A DNA stretch of 64,000 nucleotides, taken from positions 24,805,001 through 24,869,000 of the forward strand of contig JAUMIR010000003.1 in the NCBI GenBank assembly GCA_030847615.1. Direction: 5' to 3'. Shown here piece after piece: positions 14,001 to 28,600 of this stretch (position 1 is the stretch's first letter; every line of letters starts with the position of its first letter). The position numbers and the translations under genes are program-made. The notes beneath the pieces were generated by a model. That model worked only from the letters and a program-made list of their open reading frames with translations. It did no database searches and had not been told where the DNA came from. This DNA comes from Gambelia wislizenii. Its lineage: Eukaryota; Chordata; Lepidosauria; Squamata; Crotaphytidae.

Positions 14001-17000
14001 ATGGACTCTGTGGCTGAGGTAGGTAGCAAGGGGTCTTCTTGGCTGAATGTCTATCCCCCTTTCCTTTCACTTTGCTTCCTACAACTATTAATTTCCTGTT
14101 AACAAAGGGACATTTTGGTGGCTTTTGGTTTTCCCCTTCTTAGTCTATTACAGTATTATGATTATAAACAGAGTTGAATTTATTTGATAATTAACCTGGT
14201 GCTCAAAACAGTGTGAAGAAGTAAGGGCACTCTGAGCTATAGACTTCTTCACAAACTTCCCTAGAAGCAAAACAGGAAAGGAACCTGTTACTGTTTTGCA
14301 TTCAACTCGCTCTCTTTCCCCAAAACTGGTGATGCTATTGCACTTGGAATGAAGATCAGAAGAGCAGTTGGAAGCCCAGTGTACCAGAGTTAAGTGGTAT
14401 AATAAGTGGACAAGGACAAAATCTTCAAAGACTTCTCAGTAACCACAATTCCCATTAGTATATTGTAGATAGGACTGTCAGATGTCACAGGAATGAAGAA
14501 TCTCATTACCTGATGTCTGCTTTTGGTGGGAGGGGTAGTGTTTTGAGAAAGCAGATTTCTTATGGTTATGAAGAAATTATTTCCCAGATATTCTGGGAGA
14601 AAGGTGAGTAAAACCTATTAACCTTTCAGAAGCCCAAGGGATGATTTCAGTTTCAGGGACTCACAGCTCCTTCCTGTTTGCCTTGTCTACAGAAGCAGTA
14701 TAATTCAGTAAAGTAAGAGAAACTGTTTAAATTTGCCTAATTCATTTATAGATCATGAAATGGCCATTAAATTGTTATGTCATAAGACTTTAGAAGCTGG
14801 CACATCCAACTCTTAATAAATTCTCAGGAGGTCTAAATATTCTGCTAAATGTTTGCTCCTGAACTCATTAGTTTAATCCTTTTCTTCCTTTGTTAAGAGA
14901 TAGTGCTGCCTTTTTCTGAAAAACCCAAGTGGCAGCCTCAGAACACTGTAGGCTTATGTGTACCTTAAAGAAAAGCAAATGATTTTATGAGACTGGTTAT
15001 CTCCTTACAGCCGGCAGCCTAGGCAATTATCCGGTATGACAGCTGCCTGGCTTGGGCTTGGGCTTTCAACCTGAATCACAGACTTGGTTCTAGGCCACAG
15101 TGACTTTTGAAATAAATCCCAGGAAGGTATAAAATAACAAGGATGGAAGGTAAAAGTTTTCCTCACCTGGTTTCTTTCTGTTATTACAATCCCTAATAGA
15201 TGTAATAAATATAACATGTCCTGGGTAAATCAGACAGCAGAAAAACAAGTGGTTCAGCTATTCCTATGGATGAAATCTTGACCCCATAGCTATCGAGAAG
15301 AATTTACAGACGTTTTCCTTTAGAAGAAAACCTGAACTAAATTCATTTGCTTGTCCCAACTAGAATATACCCACTGAATTGGTTGCTGAATGCTAATTAT
15401 ATAAATCACATTGATTTAGTTGTGACTAGCAATTGAATTTAGACCCTTATATTTACATTTGGGCAATAACAGAGGGGATAGATTGACAAAAAACAAAACA
15501 TACACATACAAATAATCAAAATATTAGGAGTTTTATTATCAGTGATTTCCTATTAACTTTCCTTGAACTCCAGTTTCACCATACTTTGTAATGAGATTAT
15601 GCTAACTAACATTGTTTTGATGATTACCTGTTTAGCAATCTGGTTAATCATTTATGTGAATTTACTGGTCAAAAAAGGCCCTGCTCAGTTGTTTCAGTTC
15701 AAAATATCAGTTTCAGATACTTTAGAAACATCCTAAAGGGGTTGGGTGTGTGTGTAAAGTATAAAATTCAGCATTTCTTACCTTCCAAGAAGCAATTTAT
15801 GCTGAGAAAGGCCAGCTTGTGAACTTGGGTGTTTGTAAGAAGGAGGCTGTACATCTAGATATACAGTGGGGCTTCAGTACCTGCTGGGGTTTGGTTCCAG
15901 GACTCTCCATGAATACCAAAATCCATAGATGCTCAAGTCCCATTATATGCAGTACAATGGCATAGTGGTTGGTTGAATCTGTGGATATAGAACCCGTGGA
16001 TATGGAGGGCCAACTGTACATTGCAGGAGTCACTCTGCTAATAGCCTTTTTAGCCAAATACTACTGAGTTTCCATTTTGACAGTTAGTATTTGTCTTTCT
16101 TTATAGTGCAGACAGTTGTGTTCAAGGACCAAAATTGTCATTTGGCAAATAAAATTAAAAAGCCAGAATGGCCCCTGTGTTATCCAATGTGTCCCTGCCT
16201 GTCCCTGCATATACATCTCTTAATAATATGTAACATGATTTCTCATATGTTATCTGGGGCAACAGCAAAAGTGTTTTCACATATGTCTCCAGCCACACAA
16301 AAGAATTGATTTGACTTTGGGGTTTTTTGGGAGGACACATATATATCTTGTCAACATATGTCTGAACTTTGGTGATTCTCAACATTCATATATGAATAAC
16401 ATTGATAGTGATCCAAATATGAAAAGACAGCATTCATTTCTGTATTCCTCCTGCCCCCTCAAAACTAGGAAATATATACATCTGTATTGGAACATTCACA
16501 AATTGGGCTTGTCGGCATACAGCCACCATGACAGCTAACAAATTGTGGACATTCACTGTTCATATATAATCTATGCAATACATTTTGCTATCCAAGTTCA
16601 TTTAATTTGCTGAAATTATCCTAAAATTCATCAGTTGGAGTGGGAAAAAATGATGAATAAAAGGATGGTACCTTAATTTGATCATGACCTCACCCAGGGT
16701 TCAGCCTGAGGGCTTGTGACATGGGATATCATCATTGGATTTCTATTAGTATTTCCTTCTGATACAGAACAGTCGCTTCCCAGGCCATCCTGTTCGTGTT
16801 CTTCAAGGCCATGCAGGCAATATGGAAACAAACTGGTGTATCTCAAAGGTTGGTCCCTAGCAAATGAGAATGATGGATCCAAGCCCTGAATCAATCATTC
16901 TTCCAGTTGTAATAAGCCATAAGCTTTCACTAATTAATTTGAGCTAGGGTTCTTTGTTGTCACAGATTAGAGCGTGGGGGAAAAATACTTTCTTGTATCA

Positions 17001-20000
17001 CAAGTTTCAGAATCTCCCACTTGATTAATTGATTCCGGGAGTTACAGTCCAAAAATGTAACTCTTCCTAAATCAGAGGCTGATATGGTGGCTTCTGGCAG
17101 ACCATGCCATACTTAAAGAATAGTTCTCAAGAATCAGAAGATCAAGTGGCCATCTTGTTTCCCAAAAAGAAAGAAAAAGGAAAGGAATATAGGCAGGTAC
17201 CAAATATAGGTTGGAGAGGACTCCTGTGGCACAAAAATATGCTTTTTGAGCCCATTATATTTCAGATACAGATACCTAAATACATTTCATATACAGATAG
17301 CACAGTGCTTCTCCTAGGCACAAACAAGTCTTTGGGACCCAACTCTTGCAACAGGAGGATCTATATTTATATTTAAACCACATTGGGCCTAATAAAGACA
17401 CTTCTGTGAATCCATGCCAGAGTTGTACTTGACTGCACATGGATGTTTACATGACTAGAAGTTTTGCTGCACAGTTGCAAATCCTTGTACCTTGAAAGCT
17501 GCCATGTCAAAAAGAAGAGTGCTAGCTTAACCTTCTCCCATATCACCTTTCTGTCTTCTCCAAACTATACACATCTAGCTCCCTAGGTTGTTTCTCGCAT
17601 GGCTTGTTTTCCAGACCTTTAACCATCTTGAATACCTTCTTCTGGATGCTTTCCAGCTTCTCAGTATCCTTCTTGAACCGTAGTGCCCAGAACAGGACAC
17701 AGTATTCCAAATGGGTCCTGTCCAAAGCAGAATAGAGTAGTACTAATACTTCCCTCAGTATGGACACTACGCTCCTACTGATGCAGCCTAGAAGAGCATT
17801 TGGGTTTTTTAGCTGCTGTTCCGCATTGTTGATTCAGGTTTAGCTTATGGCCTACTAAAACTCCTAGATACTTTTCACCTGTACTGTTTTCAAGACAGGT
17901 GTCACCCATTCTCTATTTGTGCATTTCATTTTTCCTGCCTCAATGTAGTGCCCTATATTTATTTATCCCTGTTAAAATTCATTTTGTTAGTTTTGGCCCA
18001 GCTACCCAATATGTTAAAGTTATTTTGAATTTTGCTCCTGTCCTCTGGGATATTAGCTTAACCCCATTTGGCTGATTAGGGTCTCTGCTTCCACACCCCT
18101 AATGGCGCTATACAAGCAGCAATGTCAATTGGGATCAAGGGGTGTGAAGGCTAAAGTCTCTTCCCTTGGTCCCGTGACTCTGTTGTAGCCACATCACTGG
18201 GGCAAGGACAAATTAAAGCCTCCCACTCTGCAGCAGTCCTGAGTTTCCTCCTTCCCCTATTTCAGCACACATGTGTACATGTGTCTCCAGCCAGCTCGAG
18301 CTGTTCAGCTTCGGGGACCAAATATATTGTGCACATTGGATTAAAACTTTGCATTGTTGTCCCAAGGATTTGTTCAATTTAGACAGTGTATTTCAGGGTT
18401 TTTCCATTGTAAAGCAATGGGAAAATATTTCTGCAATTTGGCATTGCCTTTCTGTATTTCAAAATTGGTTTAGAAAATTGGTTTAAAAAAGAGTCAGCTT
18501 GGAGAAGTGGGTTTTGGGTTGGTTGGTTGGTTTAGTGTTTATGTAGCAGATGATATTGTGTCAGACCAGTGACTCTTCTAGACTTTTTTGTCAAGCTGGT
18601 TCTGGTAGTGGCTCTGGCATGTAACTCCTTGGGGTTTCAGAGATTATGCTAGGCTGGCTCACACATGCATGTGATGTCATTTGCTTTCTCATCACTTAGT
18701 GAAGCCCAACTGAGAGGATGAAAAGATCCAATTGAAAAGTATAATTAATTGGATCTTTCACATCTTAGGCTTCCAGAATATAACTTAAAATATTGTTTGA
18801 TAATGAAGGGTCTACACTGAGAAAGTGGAAGTGATGTTCTTGATATTTAATCTTCACTGGATCATTCACACATGCAAGTCATCATTTGATGCTGATGTCC
18901 TCAAGTGATGTACGTCCTTTAACAATGGACATCCATTTATTACAACATAATCTCAGAAGTCAGGGGACAGCACTCTTTTATTGCTTTTGTTTGTTTCATT
19001 TATATCCCACCTTTCCTTCACTGAACACAAGGTGGCATACATAGCTCTCCTTTCTCCTCGAGTTTATTCTCACAACAACCCTATGAAGTAGGCAAGGCCG
19101 AAGGTCACCCAGTAACATTCATGGTTCAGTGCAGACTAGAACTTGGATCTCCCAAGTTCAGCATTCTAACCGCTTCACTACTCTTTCTCTCTACACAGTG
19201 GCACTGCCTCTTCCCCCCACAGCCTAGTTGATAAACTGGCTGCAGATGAAAATAGGTGGGGTCTCACCAACTTGAGAGGCAACCCAGGAAGCAGCCCAGG
19301 GCCACAGGTTGTGCATTCCTCAGGTACATACAAGTATGCATGTAGAAACTGTCCAGCCAGGAACACTTCAAGTGCAAGTTCCAAGGAATGAACATGGATC
19401 CTCTACTGTACACATGGCACATACTGTGCTACAGACTACAAGCCTTGCACTCTCAACATTTGATTTGGTACAAAGATAAAACCCTTATTATTAGCTTCCT
19501 CTGACTAGATCATCTCTGTATTTCTCACTTTATAGTATGGTATGGGAAGTAGCACAAAAGCATCTTTCGCTCCCTTTGTGGATACCAGAGTATATCAGAC
19601 TTCCCCTACAGATGAAGATGAAGATGAGGATGAGGAATCATCTGCTACAGGTAAGCAAAGAATAACAACAAGAAGAAAAATGGTTTAAATATAAGACACT
19701 TAGGTCCTCTTTGCACATGTACTGGTCATGTGCTATATCTAGGAGGAAATGTGAAAATCCTACACTTGCAAAGCCACCTAGGCAGCTTGAAGGCACATGC
19801 GTGCACACACACACACATGTGCGCCTGCTTTGCTTTCAGCCAAGAGTGGATATTGGGAGGGGAAAAGAAAAGTCTTTGCTTCTGGAGCCGAGAGGTTGCT
19901 AATCTAAAAATCCATTGAAAAGGGTAACTGAGGCACACACACACACACCTGCTTTGCTTTCACTGACCCCTCCTTCTCTGAACTCTGAGCCCCCCTGCCC

Positions 20001-22582
20001 ACCTCAATTTCCAGCCATCACCTACTCCTGAGATATTTGTCCCGACCTGTTCACATATCTGATTTTCCACACCTCCCAAGCCTTTTTTAAAAACACAGGA
20101 TAAACTGAGTGACGGAAAGTCACGCTCCTTGGAGGATATATGGTGCCCCCCCTTCTGAAAAGCTCGAGATCGTCACGATGAACATGTGAACAACCAGGGT
20201 TCATCACGAATTCATCCCAGGACATTTTTGCCATGTAAATGGGCCCCCGCACTTCTTTGAATACATGGTTGTATTCAGCCCTGCATACATGGAGTTCTCA
20301 AGTAATTTTCCACCCAGAAACTACACAAACCTGGTTAGCTTCAGTGATGTAGCTCATCCAACACCTTTAGACCAATATCTGAACATGTGTCTTGCTATCC
20401 AGATTTCATGGTTTGTGCTGAGCCCTCCTACATGAGGGGTAAACAATTCCATGGGTTAGAAACCACATTGAGACCTCCCTGAACCTACCAGGGACCATAC
20501 CACTGCTGCCAAATTTGCTGTAGAGGTGCCAGAAAAGTGACTTTCCAGTAAATGAGGCATGCTTCCAGGAGTGTGATTCGCCTTGTAAACTATATATGCA
20601 AAGAGTGCTCACCTTGTTTTAATAGAAAAGTGTTGCTTTTTTCTTCACTATGGACATAGCAAATTTGGCAGAAGGGGGACCCATTGGATAGGAGGATTGT
20701 ACTGCTCACCTGACCACCCCTGTTCTACATCCTTCAGAATCCTGTGTTATTTTTAAAACCAGCTTTTCTCCCTAGTGCTGTACTTGTTCAAACCCAATTC
20801 AATACCACTTGTTTCATATCATATTACAATTTCATATTACAGGGTGGTTGACTCACTGTAAATGTTAACCATCCTCATATTTACCATTTGATTACCGACA
20901 AAATTAGAATTCATGTGCATGCCAGCATCTGTCCATTTGCCCAGTTCTGGAAGATTTTACACTTCAGCTTAGAGCTCTAAGATGCCTGTTGCTTCACCAG
21001 TGATGTTGCTTAAACTGAGGTCCTAACTCTTTCCCAGTTCTTAACTAGGTTCTGATCAAGGCAGCAATAAGGATGTGAGTGACTAGCTGGCCATTTTACT
21101 GTTAGCCCAGAAGCTCTTCCATGGCCCACCACTCCCTCTGCTCCTATAGTCCTGAAGGTGATGGGAAGCAGGTGGTATGTGAGCTGGCCAGGATCCCAGC
21201 CAAGTAGCCTGGAGATCCCTGGTCCTGTGGCTGTCACATCTCAGTTCTGAGTCTCCTCAGAATCATTGGGGGTGCAGGAGTCTTCTTGTATCATGTTTCA
21301 TCTCATCTTCTTCTGAGGAAACTTAAAATTCCAGATTTGGGAATGCTAACTCCTGACAGCTTTGAAGCCAGAGACCAGATAATGATTGAAGAACCAAATG
21401 AAATATAAAAAAGAAATGCCCACTAAGCAGTGGATGTGTTGCAAAGGAGAGGTAGCTCCTTTGCAACACATCCACAACACTTTGCAACTCCATAAAGTGG
21501 TGTTTGTCACTTTATATATGAGGGGTAGACAAATACTATACTCCCATATCTGGGGATCATTTAGTCTCCTAACAATTTTTATAAGGAAATGTTTGAACCA
21601 TTAATATTTTTAAAAAATCACAAAGCAACCTGTTTAAAAGATTACAGACTGATGTGGAGAGAGTGGTTCTGTGTTCTCCATTGATGTCACAGATGGCATC
21701 CAGTAGGAACCCATAATATTTACAAAGCCATATTTTACACAGTAGTTGCAGTGGCAACCTAAGAAAGTACCACATCATCTAGCTACCACACACTGTAGTC
21801 TGAGTGCCGGTTTCTCTGCTTTTTGTAATATCTGTCTTCCTCTGGCTTCTAACATTATTTCGGTGACATGTGGCTGAAATAACCGCATAGACAGAACCAG
21901 CCATATTCTTTACCTCATCAGCTTTCAGCTTCCTGGGCCCTGGATAAAATCCACATTGGAAACAGCCATGTAATTAGTACTTCTCAGGGATGTGTGGAGG
22001 AAGCCACAGGAAGGAAGTCATATGACACTGCAAGAACTACAGTATGTGAATCAGCCTTTAGCTGATAAAACCCCCTCTATTATTTTTCTGGCAAAGCTCA
22101 TATTTCACATTTTCCTTTCCAGCATTGTTTACCAGTGAGCTGCTGAGGCAAGAACAGGCCAAGCTGAATGAAGCAAGAAAAATTTCAGTAGTAAATGTGA
22201 ACCCCACCAACATTCGTCCTCATAGTGACACACCAGAGATCCGAAAGTACAAAAAGCGCTTCAATTCAGAAATCCTCTGTGCAGCTCTCTGGGGTATTTT
22301 TTATTTATATTTGTCAGTAACAGAAATGAAATCTGTGTATTAAGAGAAAGATCATTGTTACGTTCAAAAGATAATAATGATGTTCAAAAGATTCAAATAT
22401 AGTGAGACTCAGCCAAGATAGTTGGAGATTTGGGGCTGAACATTTCCTTTTCTTGGGTAGAATGCTAAACAGTCCATTATTGTCTCTATCCGTCAGATCT
22501 CAAAAGGCTAATTCTGTTTGTCTCTTGAGAGTTTTTCAGGTAATATGCCATTAGTTTGCTACTTCATTTGGAACGTTAGTAG

Positions 22583-22626
<44 letters not shown>

Positions 22627-25600
22627 ATATGGTGTGAGTCATGGAAGAATCTTTAACAATATTTAGCATCCCTTGAAGGGAGTGGAAATAGAAAAATAAT
22701 AGATTTAATTATATATACACAGGCCAAACACTGCATGAGAACCTGAGACCAGGAGCATTCTGTAATTATGATATAGGCACAGTAAATAAAATTACAGGTT
22801 CCACCTCAAGGAACATACATTCTGGATTTAGGTTACGACAACAGAGGGAAGAGTAGGTGGAAACGTGGATTGCAGAAAATTAGGGTTTTGTAAATGCAGT
22901 CAGATGAGCAGCATGGTGTAGTGGTTTGAGTGTTGGATTATGACTGGAGACAAGGTTTTGAATCCCACTTGGCCATGGAAATCCATTGAGTGACCTTAGG
23001 CAAGCCATACTTCCTCTCAGCCTCAGAGGAAGGCAAATGCAACACACACACTCAACAAATCTTGCCAAGAAAACCCTGTGATAAGTTTCTCTTAGTGTTA
23101 CCATAAGTCAGAAACTGCTTGAAGACACACAACAACAAATGCAGAGAGGGGTTATGGGCTCATGCAAGCTAGCCCTATCCATGATTTGATTGCCCCACCC
23201 ATCTATTCATTCACAGCAATCAGAAAGGGCTTCCAGGATGCATGTGTATGTCTGCTCCCTGCAAGGGTAATGCTGGCCCAGCTAGGTTTAGGGCTTAGTT
23301 AGGATTCTCCCTCATATAGAGGAATTCTGCATGCATTCTAAATGTGCAGACAGCAGCATATGTACTGCTCCCTCCCCATACACATGAAGATTTTGTTTTT
23401 GTTTTTTTCATTGTATGCGATTTGGATTCAGTTCAGTTCTATCACACACACATTTCAGTATCTTTACAACCTGATTTTATGAGGGAAAGTGGAAGTCCTT
23501 TTCCTCTGTCTTTGCTTTTCTTCTTGCTTTTTAAAGTAAGGCTCAGCACTACACCAGAACTCCCACTAGTGGGCAGAAGGAGAGTCACAAGCTCTCCCCA
23601 GGTACTGGCAGTGATTATTAAACACAGTGCAGCACAAGACTGTCAAGGAATTTTCCAGGTTTGGGTGAGATCCTTATCAACCTCCAGGTGTTGATGTACT
23701 TCAGCTCCCATCACCCCTGACCATTGGCCTTGCTGGCTGGGACTGATTGAAGTTGATGTTGGGAGTCAAAATACATAGGCCACACGTTCCCCACACTGTC
23801 CTAAGCAAACTCAGGGTTATGATGAACAGGTTGGCTCTGGACTCAGTTCAGATATAGCACCATACAGTTTAATCAATTAATTGGTTATATTACCCAGATA
23901 AACTTTTAATTGGCTGATAAGATGTACCCAATTAAATGAGAAGCATATTTATTTTTTTAAAAAATACTATTTTTATTGAAATGCCAGTACTGGGGGGAAA
24001 AACACAAATAACAAACACAGTCTTAAACAAGGAATCACCCCAATTTCTCACATAGAAGGGAATGCCTCATATAAGATGATATGCTCTGATACAGAGGCAT
24101 GTGTAAAGTTTCATTCTTGCTTAAAGGATATAATATAACCTATACACAAATTTATTTGATAGTTTAATCAACTGAAGTGTTTCTCAGTGGGCTGCAACCT
24201 TAATTTATTATTCTTTTCCATGCTTGCTGAAAGTACCCTCATTTTAATTTATCCAGATCATTATTTCACCAGCCTTCTCTGCTTGTTGCACAGGTGTAAA
24301 CTTATTGGTAGGAACAGAAAATGGGCTAATGCTGTTGGATCGGAGTGGCCAAGGGAAGGTGTACAATCTGATCAACAGGAGACGGTTTCAACAGATGGAC
24401 GTGCTAGAAGGACTCAATGTCCTTGTTACTATTTCAGGTATAACCATGAACCTGCTTCAATGCTTCTGCTTTGCTCCAGGTTTCTAGTTGCCCAATCTTG
24501 CACTTCTCCCTCCAGCAAAACCAAGGTTTATTTTGTATTTCATAAGAAGTCAGTGGAGAAGGAACTCTGTTTTTCTTTGTTAATGACTGGAAATGTTGCC
24601 TTGGTCTTGAAAGGGATCTTAAGAGTCCAAGACATTTCCTGAATTGGGACTGTTCATGGTACCAAAGCAGCAAAATAGGAGAGGATGCATGGGATTCCTT
24701 TTCCAATGTTATTAGATAGTAGATGGTCCGTGCAGAGCAGGGATGAGGAATGTGTTCCCTTCCAAAACAATTGCTGCTTTCAAGGCCAGAGCTTTGCAAA
24801 AAACAGCAACAACAACAAAAATCCCGTAATGTGTAGTTTGGTCCTAGGCTCTTTCTGTAGTCCTGAAAGAACTACCACCAGCCACACCTGTTTTCAGAAA
24901 TCCAGGTTCTGGCTGAAACTTTCTTTTCCGTTTCCTGTTTGTTCTCTCCATTTGCCCCAGATTGCCCACCCACTTTGCATTTTCCTGACCCACTGACGGG
25001 CTCTGATGTACTAAGGCAGGAGAGGCAGTGAGAACCATATGGCTTTAATGAATGCTAGTTCAAAGTATCTTAGGTGGTTCCCCAGCTGGAATCTTGTAGT
25101 ATTTCACTAAAACTCCCTAAACGTCCTGATTTAGTGCTGACTTAAGTCAACCTATTACATATTTTTTAAATACTGCTATATATACTCACTTGTGCTTTCA
25201 TACAGTACAGGTCACATACATTTTAATGTAGCTAATGCCAATTTGTTTGATTCTTTAGAATATTTACTGTATATCCCACCCTTGCTTCTGAAAGACTATT
25301 CTCATATGGACAACATTAATAATTAATGCACATGTGTGGAACGTTTTATCATACAGAAAGACCACAGGAGCATGTGTAGAAAGAAACTTCACTTATGGCT
25401 TCCGTTTAGCAGCAAGATTAAAGTTCCAGTCAACATTCCAAAAATTAGCTTACCTAAACAGAACTGTGGAACAAACAAGGTGATTTCAGACAAATAGCAT
25501 GACATCACACAAGGCTATGCCTGTGTCCAATGACAGATTGACATTTATTGGTTGAAAATAAAGTTCCATATTTCAACAGGAAAGAAGAACAAACTACGAG

Positions 25601-28600
25601 TTTATTATCTTTCATGGTTAAGGAACAGAATATTACACAATGACCCCGAGGTGGAAAAGAAACAAGGCTGGATCACTGTTGGAGATTTGGAAGGCTGCAT
25701 ACATTATAAAGTTGGTAAGTGAAAGACCCTTAGCATAAGTATGCTATCACCATAGGAAGATATGCTCTTAAGCTTTGGGCACTCAGGTTCGTGAAAGCAC
25801 TATGCTGGTCACTCAGAAGCCACCAAGGGGCAGGGGTTGACATCTCCAATGTGATCCTTCTAGATAGGGTCATTCTAGCAGAATCATTCTTGGTGGCATA
25901 GTTAAAAGCAGCTACCATTGCATAAAATCCTTTTTAGCACTTTTCAGATGACACTTTCCTTATCACACTAAACTAGTCATGAAAGAAATCTGGATGAAGT
26001 CTAGGCTTTAATTTCTAGGATACGCATAATAAGCCCTATTCAGACATGACTAAAACTGTGTAAAACCTTTGTGCAGTTAGAGGCTCAGGTTTGCATGGTG
26101 AGAGCTACCCTGTCCTGGACTTAGCATAAGATTCAGGGGTCTGATCATCCCTCTCCTGATTTTTAAAGGTAGTTATTGCAAAGGCAGCAACTGTGGACTT
26201 TTCACACATTGCCTTGTGTTTCATTGTGACATCCAATAAGCAGATGTGAGATGGGGCAGGAATGGAGTCCTCGAATCAGATCCAAGTTCCCCACTACTCT
26301 TAAACACAAATTACATAATAGCTGGTTGTTTTCAAGTGGTGTGATAGTAGCAATGGGTTGGATCCAGATTTAGCCATACTCATTAAAATCTGTGGGACTG
26401 AAGTAAATCCTGACCGGTTCACCAGTATCTTGATTTCAGTACATCTGCTTTAAGTTTGTATCTAACTCATTGAATTTATTTTATTTAGCATTTCTAGGGT
26501 ACCTTTCCAAATAAAACACTCTCAGCCTCAGAAGTAATCTCGCTTATATTTCTCTGGAGTTCATAGCAATTTATTTGGCCTAAATGAATTCACTCCTGAT
26601 ACTACTTTTCCAAGAACTCTTAAGAACTCTACAAGTAGTTTTCTAAGTATAAACGAACAGTGATGAAGAAGGGTGGTGGTCCCCCCCCCCATTTTACATA
26701 TTTACAACATTAAATGAGAGCCTAAGACAACTTGTGGTCCTGCAGATGTTGTTGGACTGCAATTCTTATCATCTCATACCATTTGCTTCATGCTGGTAAG
26801 GAGCCAAAAGAGAGTCAAAAGAGAGACTCAAAAGGGCCCCTTCCAGCCTTATGAGTCTATGCTTCTGTTAATTATCTGTACAGACATACCTCTGTTAACA
26901 AAGTCTCTGAGAAAGAGGTTTCTTTTTAACAAAGTCTTTTTATGTCTGCCCAGCTTCCCTCTTCCTCCTTGTCCTCAGCATCAGCATTGCAGGGATGGTA
27001 AAGGAGGGCTGGAGAAACACAAACTTTCAATGGGTTGCAGAAACATGTCAATAGTAAGCGCAATAAAGCCAGTAGGGAAAGAGCAGGATTGTATTCTAGC
27101 CAGTTCAACTGTAATGTCTCCTGTTTAAAAGATCCTGCTGTGTTTTCCATTTAGCATGAGAGTAGTTGGGGAGGGGGGATTGATGTTTCAAAGTCCTAGG
27201 TTAAAATAATGTCATAATCAGTTTATTAGGAATTTGAGGAAAGGGTCGCATTGGTACATCATACATCTCAGTTTAACTCATATGGTATCATTTTACTCCC
27301 GGACACACACGTGCCCTTTTTAGAACACCACTTGATTAATATCTTCACAATTATTATCAAAATTAGACATGCTGCCATCTTGAATTTGCTTCAGTTTGTG
27401 GCACTTTTGCTATGTCACACATGTATAAGCAAAGCCAAGAGGTTAGTCCTTGAGTGGAGAGAGCAGCATCCAGTGACATAAAGACATTCAAATCATTTCT
27501 GGACATTAGGCAAATATACCAGCTGTTTTGGGTCTCTTCTTAACAATAAAGTTTCTACTGACAAGATAGTTTCATCAACTTTTCCTTGAGATAAATACTT
27601 CAGTTTTCTCTGAGTAAATTGGATGTTTTAAAAATTAGTTTTATTTCAATTTTAGTGAAATATGAGAGAATCAAGTTCTTGGTGATTGCCTTAAAGAGTG
27701 CTGTAGAGATATATGCTTGGGCTCCTAAACCATATCACAAGTTTATGGCATTTAAGGTATGTTTTGTGTTGTTACAAAAATTTTAACTTTATTCATACAT
27801 TTGTTGGTGGGTTGTTTTTAAAAAAATTATGACTATGGAAATCTGTCATTTATTTCTGTTATCTAGCTACCTATAATATCTCTCTCTGGCTTTTCTTCGC
27901 AAACGAAGATTCAGGAAGGACTCATCCCGCGCTTTCTGCAAGCGCGCTGATGACTAAAAAGGCCAATCCGAGATAAACAAGTCCGGTTGCAAAAAGCACA
28001 GCAGAAGGTCTCCTTGGGTAATGTTTTTGGGTTGTGATTCTTTCTGCGTTGTCGTTTCTCTTCAAGACTTGTTCGTCGTGAGTTCTCAAATAAGGCTGCA
28101 GCATTGTGGATAGTGCGTCTCCATGCCTCCCGATGTGAGGCCAGGGCGGACCACTGTTGGTGATCAATTTGGCCAAGCCTGAGATGTTGTTTCAGGGAGT
28201 CTTTGTATTGCTTTTTTGGAGTGCCCCTCTTACGCTGACCCGTGGTGAGTTCACCGTAGAGTAGTATTTTTGGGAGGCGATGGTCCTCCATCCTAGAAAT
28301 GTGCCCTGCCCAGCGCAGCTGTGTTCTCAATATCATGGCCTCAATGCTGGTGATCCCTGCTTGCTCAAGGACAAAAGTGGAACTAAACCCGTATTTCAGG
28401 AGCCTTCTTTAGAATTATTAGAATTGGTTCTTATTCCTATTTTGGATACACTAGGATGTTTTTAAAGAACATAGATAGTAAATGCCTATTTTATTTATTT
28501 ATTTATTTATTTATACCCCGCTCTTCAGCCACAAGGTTATCAGAGCAGCTTACAAATTGTTTTAAGCAATAGCAATTTACACATCTACACTGCATTAAAC

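Larger units (their letters stand above)
14019..19535 (+). other. TNIK intron between exons b and c
   Basis: Contains the Tigger-like element 15864-16016, CR1 17540-18060 and SINE 18975-19195. The stretches 14019-15860 and 16020-17535 look single-copy with no recognisable gene. An imperfect hairpin (aagatccaatt…aattggatcttt) lies at 18714-18773. Confidence 0.75.
19651..22122 (+). other. TNIK intron between exons c and d
   Basis: Carries a TIR transposon relic (19702-20247) and a perfect 20-bp hairpin (21430-21475). The remaining sequence (20250-21425 and 21480-22120) shows no recognisable gene. Confidence 0.75.
22294..24293 (+). other. TNIK intron between exons d and e
   Basis: Holds a (TA)n microsatellite (22586-22622) and a SINE (22903-23139). 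Near 23690-23790 a fragment 'cttcagctcccatcacccctgaccattggcc' resembles a common squamate non-coding repeat. Otherwise nothing recognised. Confidence 0.7.

Noticed and set aside
18714..18773. Imperfect hairpin (aagatccaatt/aattggatctt)
   Set aside because: Short and imperfect; probably part of an unidentified MITE, too weak to score separately.
24187..24642. 151-codon frame covering the TNIK exon at 24294
   Set aside because: Different frame and reads through both introns; the exon's true frame and splice sites are clear.
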